From NCBI RefSeq assembly GCF_014212125.1, contig NZ_JACJVP010000011.1, forward strand, positions 124,001 to 188,000: 64,000 nucleotides of DNA, read 5' to 3'. The notes beneath the pieces were generated by a model that worked only from the letters and a program-made list of their open reading frames with translations, had not been told where the DNA came from and made no database searches. A program made the position numbers and the translations under genes. Below, in pieces: positions 1-7,519 of this stretch. The number at the start of each line of letters is the position of its first letter. Position 1 is the stretch's first letter. The stretch comes from Cohnella nanjingensis. Its GTDB lineage: Bacteria > Bacillota > Bacilli > Paenibacillales > Paenibacillaceae.

Positions 1-1
1 A

Positions 2-100
2 TCCCATTTGTACCGGGAGTTCCGCAAGTATGCCAATAGGACCCCGGCCGAACTGTTTCGCAGGGAGGATCGGATCGAGAACCATGTTCCCCTGTCGTGA
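2..100 (+). CDS. AraC-family transcriptional regulator, C-terminal end (partial)
   Basis: Only the last 32 codons lie in the window. The peptide SHLYREFRKYANRTPAELFR followed by a short tail is the end of the second helix-turn-helix of AraC/XylS regulators, where F-x-R-x-F-K/R and TP-x-E are typical. The frame is open from the left edge to TGA at 98-100. A strong terminator follows at once. The gene could be a stand-alone AraC protein or the response regulator of a YesMN-like pair; the rest of the gene is needed to decide. Confidence 0.8.
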   Translation, partial: SHLYREFRKYANRTPAELFRREDRIENHVPLS

Positions 101-128
101 CAATCCCTCCTTTCGACGAACGCCATGC

Positions 129-170
129 AAGAGGCTCCAGCCACCGGCCGGAGCCTCTTTACCTTTTTTC
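129..170 (+). terminator. Rho-independent terminator after the AraC-type gene
   Basis: A perfect 10-bp stem (AAGAGGCTCC at 129-138 with GGAGCCTCTT at 150-159) encloses an 11-nt loop and is followed by a T-rich tract. It separates the regulator from the importer operon that begins at 399. In the remaining 171-398 I see no convincing gene; the promoter of the importer presumably lies there, but I could not fix -35/-10 boxes. Confidence 0.85.
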
Positions 171-398
171 GGGACGGCCGAAAACCGCGCCATTATAGGC
201 TTCGCGGGCGTCATTTCCGTTTTGCGAACCGTCTTCCGGATCGAGAACCGCCCTCTTTTTACCGCCGATTTACCGCCATTCTGAGGCTTCGGACCCGAGT
301 TCCGATATGAGAACTATACAGACCGAACCCGGCGAACCTAATGTAGGACGTAGACAGACAACACTTCATCGTTCGGCAGGAGAGGAGCAGAAATTCAA

Positions 399-1310
399 GT
401 GACGATGGTCAGAGAGATCGTAAAAAACAAATATTTGTACTTGCTGGCATTGCCCGGTCTATTGTTCCTGATCGTGTTCGCCTACGTGCCCATGGCAGGC
501 CACCTGATCGCCTTCAAGAAGTACCGGCTCGCCGACGGCATCTGGGGCAGCCAGTGGGTCGGGTTCGCGAACTTCAAATTTTTCTTTATGAGCAGCGACT
601 GGTACAAGGTCACCTTCAACACCATTTTCCTGAACGGCCTGTTCATCGTCTGCGGCCTCGGGATCGCGTTGGCGCTGGCCATCTTCCTGAACGAGATCAC
701 GCAACTGGTCTTTAAGAAGATCGCCCAGTCCTTCATCTTCATGCCTTACTTCATCTCGTGGCTCGTCGTCAGCATGATGGTGTTCGCCTTCCTGAACACG
801 ACGGACGGCATCCTGAACCGGACGCTGGCGGCCAACGGCCTGGATACGCAGAACTGGTACCTGATGCCCGGCGTCTGGCCCGCGATCCTGACGATCATCT
901 ACGTCTGGAAGTTCGCCGGCTACTACTCCATCATCTTCCTCGCCGCCATCACGGGCATCTCCGGCGAATATTACGAGAGCGCGCGGATCGACGGAGCGAC
1001 CCGGTTCCAGCAGATCATCCATATTACGATTCCCTTGATCCGCAACGTGCTCATCGTCTTGGCGCTGCTTGGGGTGGGACGGATCTTCTACGGCGACTTC
1101 GGCATGATCTACGGCATCGTCGGCGATACCGCGCCGCTCTATCCGACGACCGACGTCATCGATACGTACTCGTACCGGGCGCTTCGCCAGCTGGGCGACT
1201 TCAGCAAGTCTTCCGCCGTCATCCTCTATCAGTCCGTGATGGGGCTGGTGACGATCGTGATCTTCAACGCCATCGCCAAGAAAATCGACAAAGATTCCAG
1301 CTTGTTCTAA
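399..1310 (+). CDS. carbohydrate ABC transporter permease (LplB/UgpA type, CUT1 family)
   Basis: Integral membrane subunit of a sugar importer. The 303-aa protein has about six hydrophobic segments and the EAA loop that contacts the ATPase near residues 190-215 (YYESARIDGATRFQQI with a downstream P-L). It opens with the KYLYLLALPGLLF-like helix of LplB proteins. The start chosen is GTG at 399, with an AGGAG-rich site at 379-388; an ATG two codons later is equally possible. It is followed after 22 bp by the second permease and then the lipoprotein, so the three form one operon. No ATP-binding subunit is encoded nearby, as is usual for this family, which shares an MsmX-like ATPase. The sugar is not readable from the sequence; neighbours suggest pectin-derived oligosaccharides. 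Confidence 0.93.
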   Translation: MTMVREIVKNKYLYLLALPGLLFLIVFAYVPMAGHLIAFKKYRLADGIWGSQWVGFANFKFFFMSSDWYKVTFNTIFLNGLFIVCGLGIALALAIFLNEITQLVFKKIAQSFIFMPYFISWLVVSMMVFAFLNTTDGILNRTLAANGLDTQNWYLMPGVWPAILTIIYVWKFAGYYSIIFLAAITGISGEYYESARIDGATRFQQIIHITIPLIRNVLIVLALLGVGRIFYGDFGMIYGIVGDTAPLYPTTDVIDTYSYRALRQLGDFSKSSAVILYQSVMGLVTIVIFNAIAKKIDKDSSLF

Positions 1311-1332
1311 ACGATAACAGGTAGGTGCATAC

Positions 1333-2268
1333 ATGGAACGTTCACTGCAACAGGCTCGATCCGTCCGGACGAAGGCGGTCAAGGTCAAAACGGACCGCTC
1401 GCTCTCCGAAAAAACGTTCGTCCTCTTCATCTACGCCTTTACCGGCTTGTTCGCCTTAATCTGCGTCCTTCCGTTCTGGCTCGTGCTCATCAATTCGTTC
1501 GCGGCCGAGTCCAGCATCAAGCAGCACGGCTATCAGCTCATCCCGAAGGCTTTCTCTCTGAATGCCTACCAGTATCTCGCGCACGGCAAACAGATCGCCA
1601 GCAGCTATCTCGTCTCCACGACCGTCACCGTCGCCGGCACCGTGCTGGCCGTGCTCATCACGGCGATGTACGCGTACGTACTGGCCCATCCCAAGGTGAA
1701 GTACCGGAACGTCATGTCGTTCCTCACCTACTTCACGATGATCTTCGGCGCGGGGCTGGTCGGCTTCTATATCTTGATCGCGAACTGGCTGCATCTGAAG
1801 GACTCGCTCGGCGCGCTTATTCTGCCGTACCTGCTGAACCCGTTCTTCGCTTTCATCATGGTCTCGTTCTTCCGTACGCTGCCTTACGAGATCAACGAAG
1901 CCGCGACGGTAGACGGCGCTAACGACCTGTCGATCTTCTTCCGCATCATCATCCCGATCTCGAAGCCGGTCATCGCGACGGTAGGCTTGTTCTACGCGCT
2001 GCAGTACTGGAACGACTTTTTCCTGGCGCTGCTGTTCATCGACGACTACAAGCTTCATCCGCTGCAGATGATGATCCGCCAGCTCATCTCCAACATCAAC
2101 ATCGGCGCCTACGTCGGCGGGAGCCAGACGACCTATTCCCAGCCGCTGCCGACGTACGGCGTGCAGCTGGCGACGGTATGCGTGACGATCGGGCCGGTCT
2201 TCCTGCTGTATCCGATGATTCAGAAATATTTCGTCAAGGGGATTACCATCGGCGCGCTAAAAGGTTAG
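1333..2268 (+). CDS. carbohydrate ABC transporter permease (LplC/YtcP type, CUT1 family)
   Basis: Second membrane subunit of the importer, 311 aa. The EAA motif is INEAATVDGANDLSIFFRI around residues 196-215, and the protein ends with the typical FVKGITIGALKG tail. A positively charged cytoplasmic N-terminus of about 35 residues precedes the first membrane helix. ATG at 1333 has a GTAGGTG-like ribosome site about 6 bases upstream. It pairs with the permease at 399 to form the heterodimeric channel for the lipoprotein encoded at 2326. Confidence 0.93.
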   Translation: MERSLQQARSVRTKAVKVKTDRSLSEKTFVLFIYAFTGLFALICVLPFWLVLINSFAAESSIKQHGYQLIPKAFSLNAYQYLAHGKQIASSYLVSTTVTVAGTVLAVLITAMYAYVLAHPKVKYRNVMSFLTYFTMIFGAGLVGFYILIANWLHLKDSLGALILPYLLNPFFAFIMVSFFRTLPYEINEAATVDGANDLSIFFRIIIPISKPVIATVGLFYALQYWNDFFLALLFIDDYKLHPLQMMIRQLISNINIGAYVGGSQTTYSQPLPTYGVQLATVCVTIGPVFLLYPMIQKYFVKGITIGALKG

Positions 2269-2325
2269 GCTTGAACCGGAGACATCCGGCTAAGCATAGA
2301 TACAACTACATGAGGAGGTCCAACC

Positions 2326-3906
2326 ATGAAAGGGACAAAAAAAGGGGCGGCCCTGCTGGGCGCGGCGTTGCTGCTGACGTCTGTCATCGGGTGCAGTTCC
2401 AAATCGAACGAGACGGGCGGCTCCGCGAGCAACACGCCGAGCGGCTCCGCCGGGGCGGCGTCGCCGTCGAAGGCGGCCGCGGGTACGAAGCTGGATCCGG
2501 TCACGCTGAAGATCATTCTGCCGGGCGACCGGCCGGCCGACATGGACAAAGTGATCAAGGAAGCCGAGAAGCGGATGGCCGACACGATCAACGTCAAGCT
2601 GGATCTCGTCTTCGTGCCTTGGTCCGATTTGGCGCAGAAAACGCAAGTCATGCTCGCTTCCGGCGAGAACGTCGATCTCATCTTCGACGCCCCTTGGCTG
2701 CATATGGAGCAGATGGTGAGCGCGGGCTACTATGAGCCGCTCGAAGACTTGCTAAGCCAATACGGGCAGGACGCGGTGAAGGTCCGCTCGCAGCAGATGT
2801 TCGACGCCAACAAGTTCCAGGGCCACATCTACGGTTTGCCGATGGGCAACACCCACCTGGCGGGACGGACCTATCTGGTCCGCAAGGATCTCCGGGAGAA
2901 ATACGGCCTGCCGCCGATCCAATCCTACGACGACTTGATCAAGTTCGCCTACAAGGTCAAAGAGAACGAGAAAGGCGTCATCCCGCTGCTCGCTTACGGT
3001 CAAGCCGGCCAGAAAGACGTCTCTTGGGGCGCCTTCCGGGCGTTCATGGAATACGATCCGCAGATTCTGCGCTCCGACGCGCTCGGCCAGAGTCTCGTGC
3101 TGTACTACAAGAACAACGACGGCAAAGTCTATAACCTGTTCGACGAGATGGAGCCGCGCGTCTGGTCCTGGATCCAAGACGCCCGCAAGCTGTACAAGGA
3201 CGGCCTGATCCACCCGGACATTCTCGCGCTGAAGGACATCGACTCCGTCATCAACTCCGGCAAAGTCGCCGTCGCCGTCTACAACGAATTCGGCGTGCCG
3301 TCCAGCATGAACGCCGCCGTCGCCCAGAACGCGCCGGGCGCCGAGCTCGAGCCCGTCACCTTCATTCAGATGGAGAAGGGCAAGAACATCACGAACTTCA
3401 AGCAGGCGAACTTCCAGTCCATCCCGAAGGTCAGCAAAAACAAGGAACGCGCCATGATGTTCCTGAACTGGGCGGCCCAGAAGGACAACTACGACCTGCT
3501 GGCTTACGGCATCGAAGGCACGAACTACGAGAAAGTCGGCGACGACCAATACAAGCAGATCGGCTCGAACTATTCCTACTTCCCGTACGCTTGGATCTGG
3601 AATCCGACGACCGACCGGCTGAACGCCGGATTCGATCCGGAGACGATCAAGCACTACCAGTTCAATAAGGACGCGAACAATCTGACGTCGAGCATTCTGA
3701 CCGGCTTCTCGTTCGATCCGGGTCCCGTCATGAACGAGATCTCCTTGTACAACGCGACCGAAGACAAATACTACAACGCGCTCTTCGACGGCGTGGTCGA
3801 TCCGGACGAGACGTGGGCGAAGTTCAAGAAAGAAGGCGAAGCCAACGCCAAGAAAATCCAGATCGAGCTGCAGAAGCAAATCGACGCCTTCCTGGCGAGC
3901 AAATAA
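2326..3906 (+). CDS. extracellular solute-binding lipoprotein (sugar ABC importer, YtcQ/LplA type)
   Basis: Lipid-anchored sugar receptor of the first importer, 526 aa. The N-terminus has a charged KGTKKG segment, a hydrophobic core and a lipobox ending SVIGC, where Cys23 would be lipidated, followed by a Ser/Gly/Ala-rich linker to about residue 50. The remainder has the length and style of family-1 binding proteins (for example YGLPMGNTHLAGRTYLVRKD). AGGAGG at 2311-2316 sits in front of the ATG. It is the last gene of the operon and is followed by a terminator. Ligand unknown. Confidence 0.93.
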   Translation: MKGTKKGAALLGAALLLTSVIGCSSKSNETGGSASNTPSGSAGAASPSKAAAGTKLDPVTLKIILPGDRPADMDKVIKEAEKRMADTINVKLDLVFVPWSDLAQKTQVMLASGENVDLIFDAPWLHMEQMVSAGYYEPLEDLLSQYGQDAVKVRSQQMFDANKFQGHIYGLPMGNTHLAGRTYLVRKDLREKYGLPPIQSYDDLIKFAYKVKENEKGVIPLLAYGQAGQKDVSWGAFRAFMEYDPQILRSDALGQSLVLYYKNNDGKVYNLFDEMEPRVWSWIQDARKLYKDGLIHPDILALKDIDSVINSGKVAVAVYNEFGVPSSMNAAVAQNAPGAELEPVTFIQMEKGKNITNFKQANFQSIPKVSKNKERAMMFLNWAAQKDNYDLLAYGIEGTNYEKVGDDQYKQIGSNYSYFPYAWIWNPTTDRLNAGFDPETIKHYQFNKDANNLTSSILTGFSFDPGPVMNEISLYNATEDKYYNALFDGVVDPDETWAKFKKEGEANAKKIQIELQKQIDAFLASK

Positions 3907-3943
3907 GCCGGCCTAGGAGGCGATCGCGGATACGCATCAACGG

Positions 3944-3983
3944 CGGGCATTCGGAGTCTAGCGGCACCGGATGCTCGCTTTTC
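3944..3983 (+). terminator. Rho-independent terminator after the first importer operon
   Basis: An 11-bp stem pairs 3944-3954 with 3967-3977 (two G-U pairs) around a 12-nt loop, then CTTTTCT. Read-through could still feed the GH42 gene, which begins 117 bp downstream. Confidence 0.75.
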
Positions 3984-4043
3984 TAACGGATCAGAAAGGA
4001 TAAGTTTTACCTATCCGATGTTGATCCGTCTACGATAAAAACG

Positions 4044-4077
4044 TTTTGCCGTCCAAGAAGACGGCAAAGCCGTTTTT
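4044..4077 (+). promoter_or_regulatory. terminator-like leader hairpin before the GH42 gene (possible attenuator)
   Basis: TTTGCCGTC (4045-4053) pairs with GACGGCAAA (4060-4068) around a 6-nt loop, followed by GCCG and five T at 4073-4077. It lies 23 bp before the likely GH42 start, so it would be in the leader RNA and could end transcription early. The 3' side reads AAAGCCGTTT; the hairpin before the 1,301-aa gene (7374-7396) is followed by the closely similar GAAGCCGTTT. Function is inference. Confidence 0.5.
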
Positions 4078-4099
4078 ACTTGTGAAAAGGGGATTGAAA

Positions 4100-6178
4100 A
4101 TGAGCGCAGAAGAACGCAAATCCCGCCTGCGATACGGCGGAGACTACAACCCGGAGCAATGGCCGGAGGAGACGGTCGAACGGGATATCGCCCTGATGAC
4201 GGCCGCGGACGTCAATACGGTGACCTTGAACGTGTTCGGCTGGGGGGCGATTCAGCCGGCCCCGGACCGGTACGACTTCGACCGGCTCGACCGGCTGTTC
4301 GACGCGCTCGAGCGGAGCGGCATCGACGTCATTCTCGCCACGCCGACGGCGGCTCCGCCCGCCTGGATGTTCGAGCAGGACCCGACGCTGCGGAAGGTGG
4401 ACGAGCACGGACTGCGGGTGCCGCATTGGAGCCGACAGGGCTACTGTCCCAACCATCCGCTGTACGACCGGGAGATCCGCAGGATCGCCGGCGTCCTGGC
4501 CGAGCGGTACGGCAAGCGGCGGAATCTCGTCCTCTGGCATATCAACAACGAGTATATCGTTCATTGCTACTGCGATCGCTGCGCGGCAGCCTTCCGATCT
4601 TGGCTGCAGGACAAGTACGGCTCGCTGGAGCGGCTGAACGAAGCCTGGCAGCTGAGCCAGTGGAGCTTGCAGCGCACGGACTGGGCGCAGATCTCGCCCC
4701 CGATCGGCGGCATGGCCCATACGAGCGTCAGCCTGGATTATCAGCGCTTCCTCTCGGACAGCAATCTGCGCACTTTCCTGGCCGAGAAGGCGGAGATCGT
4801 TCGGATCACGCCGGACATTCCCGTCACCACCAACTTCTACGCGTTGGACTTCCGGGGGCAGATCCATCATCAATGGGCGCCTCATCTCGACGTGATCTCG
4901 TGGGATTCGTATCCGCCGCACCGGGATCACGCCGTCTGGGCGGCTTTCCAGCACGATTACTTCCGAAGCTTGAAACAACAGCCGTTCCTCCTGATGGAGC
5001 AGGCGACGAGCAGCGTCAACTGGAAGCCGTACAACCCGGCCAAGCGTCCGGGGATGATGCGCCTGCAGAGCTATCAGGCGCTGGCGAGAGGGGCGGAGGC
5101 GATCCTGTTCTTCCAGATCCGGCAGAGCCGAGGCGGGGTGGAGAAGTTCCACAGCGCGCTGGTCAGCCACGGGACGGAGACGGACAATCGCATCTTCCGC
5201 GAAGTCCGGCAGCTGGGCGCCGAGCTGGCCTCGCTGGACGAACTCGGGCGCGGCCGCACGGAAGCCCAGGTCGCCGTGCTGTTCGATGCGACGCTCGCCT
5301 GGCTGGTCGACTGGAACAAAGGCAGCCGCGACGTGTCCTACCGCGATGCCGTGACGGCGTTCTACCGTCCGCTGTATGAAGGGAACGTAGCCGTCGACGT
5401 CGTTCATCCGCTGGCGGATTTGAGCCGCTACGAGGTCGTCGTCGCTCCGATGCTGTACATGTTCGAGGACGGCGTGCCGGAGCGCCTGCGGGAATACGTC
5501 CAGCGGGGCGGCAAGCTGGTCATGGGTTATCTGAGCGGAATGGTGAACGGCTGCGACGTGGTCGAACACGGCGGCTTCCTGCGTCCGATCGACGACGTGT
5601 TCGGCATCTGCGTCGAGGAATGGGACGCGTTCGAGCCGGAGATGTCCAACCGGATCCGCTGGCTGCCGGCGGACAAGAGGGGAGTCGCGGCAGAATCGTC
5701 CGACGAAGCTGGAACGGTCGAAGCCGCGGTCTCGCCCGTCGTGTCCTATCTTGCTGAGAAGTGGGCGGAGGTCGTTCATCTTCGGGGCGCCGAAGCGCTG
5801 GCCGTCTTCGAGGAGGACTACCATGCCGGCGCGCCGGCGGTCACCCGTCACCGCTACGGCCGGGGCGAAGCGTACTACGTGGCGACGCATCCGGAGGACG
5901 CGTTCCTGCGCGAGCTGCTGCTCGGGATCTGCCGCGCGAACGGCCCGGCATCCGCCGGTACGGGTGCGCCTGCGGGCGTGGAAGTGTCCGTTCGCGAGCG
6001 GGGCAACGCCCGCTACTGGTTCGTGCTGAACCATCGTCCGGACCCGGTTGCATGGGAGATGCCGGCGGCCGCGGGCGGCTACGATCTCCTGGGGCAACGA
6101 CATCTGTCGGACGGCCGCATCGCGCTGGAGGGCTACGGGGCCATCGTCTTCCGGCAAGGGGGAGCGGGGCCGGCATGA
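4100..6178 (+). CDS. beta-galactosidase, glycoside hydrolase family 42
   Basis: Hydrolyses terminal beta-D-galactosides, here probably cytoplasmic because no signal peptide is seen. The 692-aa protein begins with the family hallmark YGGDYNPEQWPEE (residues 12-24). Glu151 in HINNEY is the expected acid/base and Glu300 in LLMEQAT the expected nucleophile. Cys116, Cys156, Cys158 and Cys161 match the zinc-cluster cysteines of many GH42 enzymes. The middle trimerisation domain and small C-terminal beta domain are present, so the length is normal. I chose ATG 4100 with AAAAGGGG upstream; the frame is open to a TTG at 4046, but that TTG lies inside the leader hairpin. The stop overlaps the next start (ATGA), showing coupled translation. 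In B. subtilis a GH42 enzyme (YesZ) belongs to the rhamnogalacturonan locus. Confidence 0.93.
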   Translation: MSAEERKSRLRYGGDYNPEQWPEETVERDIALMTAADVNTVTLNVFGWGAIQPAPDRYDFDRLDRLFDALERSGIDVILATPTAAPPAWMFEQDPTLRKVDEHGLRVPHWSRQGYCPNHPLYDREIRRIAGVLAERYGKRRNLVLWHINNEYIVHCYCDRCAAAFRSWLQDKYGSLERLNEAWQLSQWSLQRTDWAQISPPIGGMAHTSVSLDYQRFLSDSNLRTFLAEKAEIVRITPDIPVTTNFYALDFRGQIHHQWAPHLDVISWDSYPPHRDHAVWAAFQHDYFRSLKQQPFLLMEQATSSVNWKPYNPAKRPGMMRLQSYQALARGAEAILFFQIRQSRGGVEKFHSALVSHGTETDNRIFREVRQLGAELASLDELGRGRTEAQVAVLFDATLAWLVDWNKGSRDVSYRDAVTAFYRPLYEGNVAVDVVHPLADLSRYEVVVAPMLYMFEDGVPERLREYVQRGGKLVMGYLSGMVNGCDVVEHGGFLRPIDDVFGICVEEWDAFEPEMSNRIRWLPADKRGVAAESSDEAGTVEAAVSPVVSYLAEKWAEVVHLRGAEALAVFEEDYHAGAPAVTRHRYGRGEAYYVATHPEDAFLRELLLGICRANGPASAGTGAPAGVEVSVRERGNARYWFVLNHRPDPVAWEMPAAAGGYDLLGQRHLSDGRIALEGYGAIVFRQGGAGPA

Positions 6179-7323
6179 GCGAGCGGGATATGAGCGAGAA
6201 GGGCATGAACGAGAAGGGCATGCACGAGAGGGGCATAAGCGAGAAGGGCATGCACGAGAGGGGCATAAGCGAGAAGGACATGATCGAGAAGGGCATGCAC
6301 GAGAGGGGCATAAGCGAGAAGGGCATTTGTATCGCCGTGGAAGAGGCGGTCGAAGGCATTCCCGCGGTCCGGCTGGAGAACGCCTGGCTCCGCGCCGTCA
6401 TTCTCGTCGGCAAGGGGACGGATATTTGGGAGCTGACCTACAAGCCGCTGAACGCGGACGTTCTGCTGAAGACGGCCGCAGGGCTGGCGCCGCTGCGCGG
6501 ACGGGATCTGCGGCAGTCGCCTCTGCTCCACTACGCGGAGCCTTATCCGGGCGGATGGCAGGAGCTCCTCCCGAACCGCGCCCGTTACGGCGCAGAGGAC
6601 ATCGGCCGGGATCGCGAAGGCGAGTCCGCGGGCCTACCCTGGCGCTTCGAGATTCGGCGGGAGGAGAGAGCGGTCGTGCTGCGCTGCCGGGTCACGCTGT
6701 CCCGGACGCCCTTGGCGATCGAGAAGACGTTCCGCCTAACGGCGGAAGCGCCGGATCTCCATCTCGAGGAACGCGTCGTCAACGTCGGCCGGGAGCCCGT
6801 CAGCTTCATCTGGGCGCACCATCCGGCCTTCGGCGGTCCGCTCGTGGACGCGTCCGCCCGCGTTGTGCTCCCGGCCGGGAGCACGGCCTTCAACCTGCTG
6901 CGGTACGAGCAGGACCGGACGCTGCCGTTAAGCCGCTATGAGGAAGATCCGCGCGCCGTTACGCTGCCTAGCGGCCGAAGCAAGGATCTGCACCGCGTCG
7001 AAGCCCGGTCGTCCGGCGGCGAGGGCTGCTACGTGCCGCTCAAGGGATTCGAGATCGGCGAAGCGGGGATCGACAACCCGGAGCTGGGCCTGTCGCTGCG
7101 GCTGCGGTGGGATGCGGAGACATTCGGCTGCCTGCGCTATTGGTCCCGGAGCGACGACGAACTCCATACGGTCGCGCTGGAGCCTTCGAGCTCCTGGTTC
7201 TCGGATCTGGACGACTGCCTGCGGCACGGCAATTCCATCACGCTCCAGCCGGAGGAGCGTCGCGAGACGTGGCTGCGCATCCGGCTCGACCGGTTCGGCA
7301 GCTCGCCGCCGCCCGAAGCCTAG
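6175..7323 (+). CDS. aldose 1-epimerase (galactose mutarotase)-like protein with a repetitive N-terminus
   Basis: From about residue 52 to 382 the protein has the layout of galactose-mutarotase-like beta-sandwich proteins: GGWQELLPN, a conserved IWAHHPAFG segment with the expected histidines, and ALEPSSSW near the end. Such enzymes interconvert alpha and beta anomers of sugars, which fits a gene translationally coupled to a beta-galactosidase (ATGA overlap at 6175-6178). Residues 1-51 are a low-complexity pentapeptide repeat encoded by a 15-bp tandem repeat and are unlike the family. The true start might be further in (one in-frame ATG lies at 6295), but the ATGA overlap favours 6175. The exact substrate is unknown; the DUF4432 branch is an alternative. 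Confidence 0.8.
   Translation: MSERDMSEKGMNEKGMHERGISEKGMHERGISEKDMIEKGMHERGISEKGICIAVEEAVEGIPAVRLENAWLRAVILVGKGTDIWELTYKPLNADVLLKTAAGLAPLRGRDLRQSPLLHYAEPYPGGWQELLPNRARYGAEDIGRDREGESAGLPWRFEIRREERAVVLRCRVTLSRTPLAIEKTFRLTAEAPDLHLEERVVNVGREPVSFIWAHHPAFGGPLVDASARVVLPAGSTAFNLLRYEQDRTLPLSRYEEDPRAVTLPSGRSKDLHRVEARSSGGEGCYVPLKGFEIGEAGIDNPELGLSLRLRWDAETFGCLRYWSRSDDELHTVALEPSSSWFSDLDDCLRHGNSITLQPEERRETWLRIRLDRFGSSPPPEA
6179..6328 (+). repeat. 15-bp tandem repeat, about ten units, in frame in the epimerase-like gene
   Basis: Units such as GCGAGAAGGGCATGC and ACGAGAGGGGCATAA alternate, giving a higher-order 30-bp period. Because the unit is a multiple of three, copy-number change leaves the reading frame intact. 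The encoded motif is (M/I)-x-E-(K/R)-(G/D). Other frames on both strands also stay open here, a by-product of the periodicity. Confidence 0.9.
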
Positions 7324-7373
7324 AGAAATGAGGTTCAAGCCGATTCATTTCGTTACGACCTTTCCTAACGTGC

Positions 7374-7396
7374 CGCCTTCTTCCGGGAAGAAGGCG
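7374..7396 (+). promoter_or_regulatory. leader hairpin upstream of the 1,301-aa secreted protein
   Basis: CGCCTTCTT (7374-7382) pairs perfectly with AAGAAGGCG (7388-7396) around CCGGG. It is followed by AAGCCGTTTGG, without a long T tract. It could terminate the upstream unit or act in the leader of the next gene; compare the hairpin at 4044-4077. The rest of 7324-7519 holds a cre-like site and no gene. Confidence 0.5.
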
Positions 7397-7472
7397 AAGC
7401 CGTTTGGAGTTGGAGAGGGGGTGAGGACCAAACGTCCGCGACGGAAAGGGAAGCGAAAGGGATAAGCATTTT

Positions 7473-7486
7473 CGCAAGCGCTTTCT
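7473..7486 (+). promoter_or_regulatory. cre-like site (weak match)
   Basis: CGCAAGCGCTTTCT has the AAGCGCTT core of CcpA sites and differs from TGWAANCGNTNWCA at three outer positions. It lies 34 bp before the gene at 7520, where catabolite repression of a glycan-degrading enzyme would be expected. Inference only. Confidence 0.4.
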
Positions 7487-7519
7487 TGAGGTTCTAATCC
7501 ATGATGGAGGTTGATCTGA

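Noticed and set aside
4046-4099. Extra 18 residues at the N-terminus of the GH42 protein from a TTG start
   Set aside because: The TTG lies within a terminator-like hairpin; ATG 4100 has its own ribosome site and the family begins there.
4076-6157. 693-codon open frame on the minus strand opposite the GH42 gene
   Set aside because: Arginine-, proline- and aspartate-rich product without any known motif, exactly opposite a gene with catalytic motifs; an effect of high GC and codon bias.
6179-6328. Possible CRISPR or origin iterons
   Set aside because: The repeat is continuous and in frame inside a gene coupled to GH42; no replication genes nearby.
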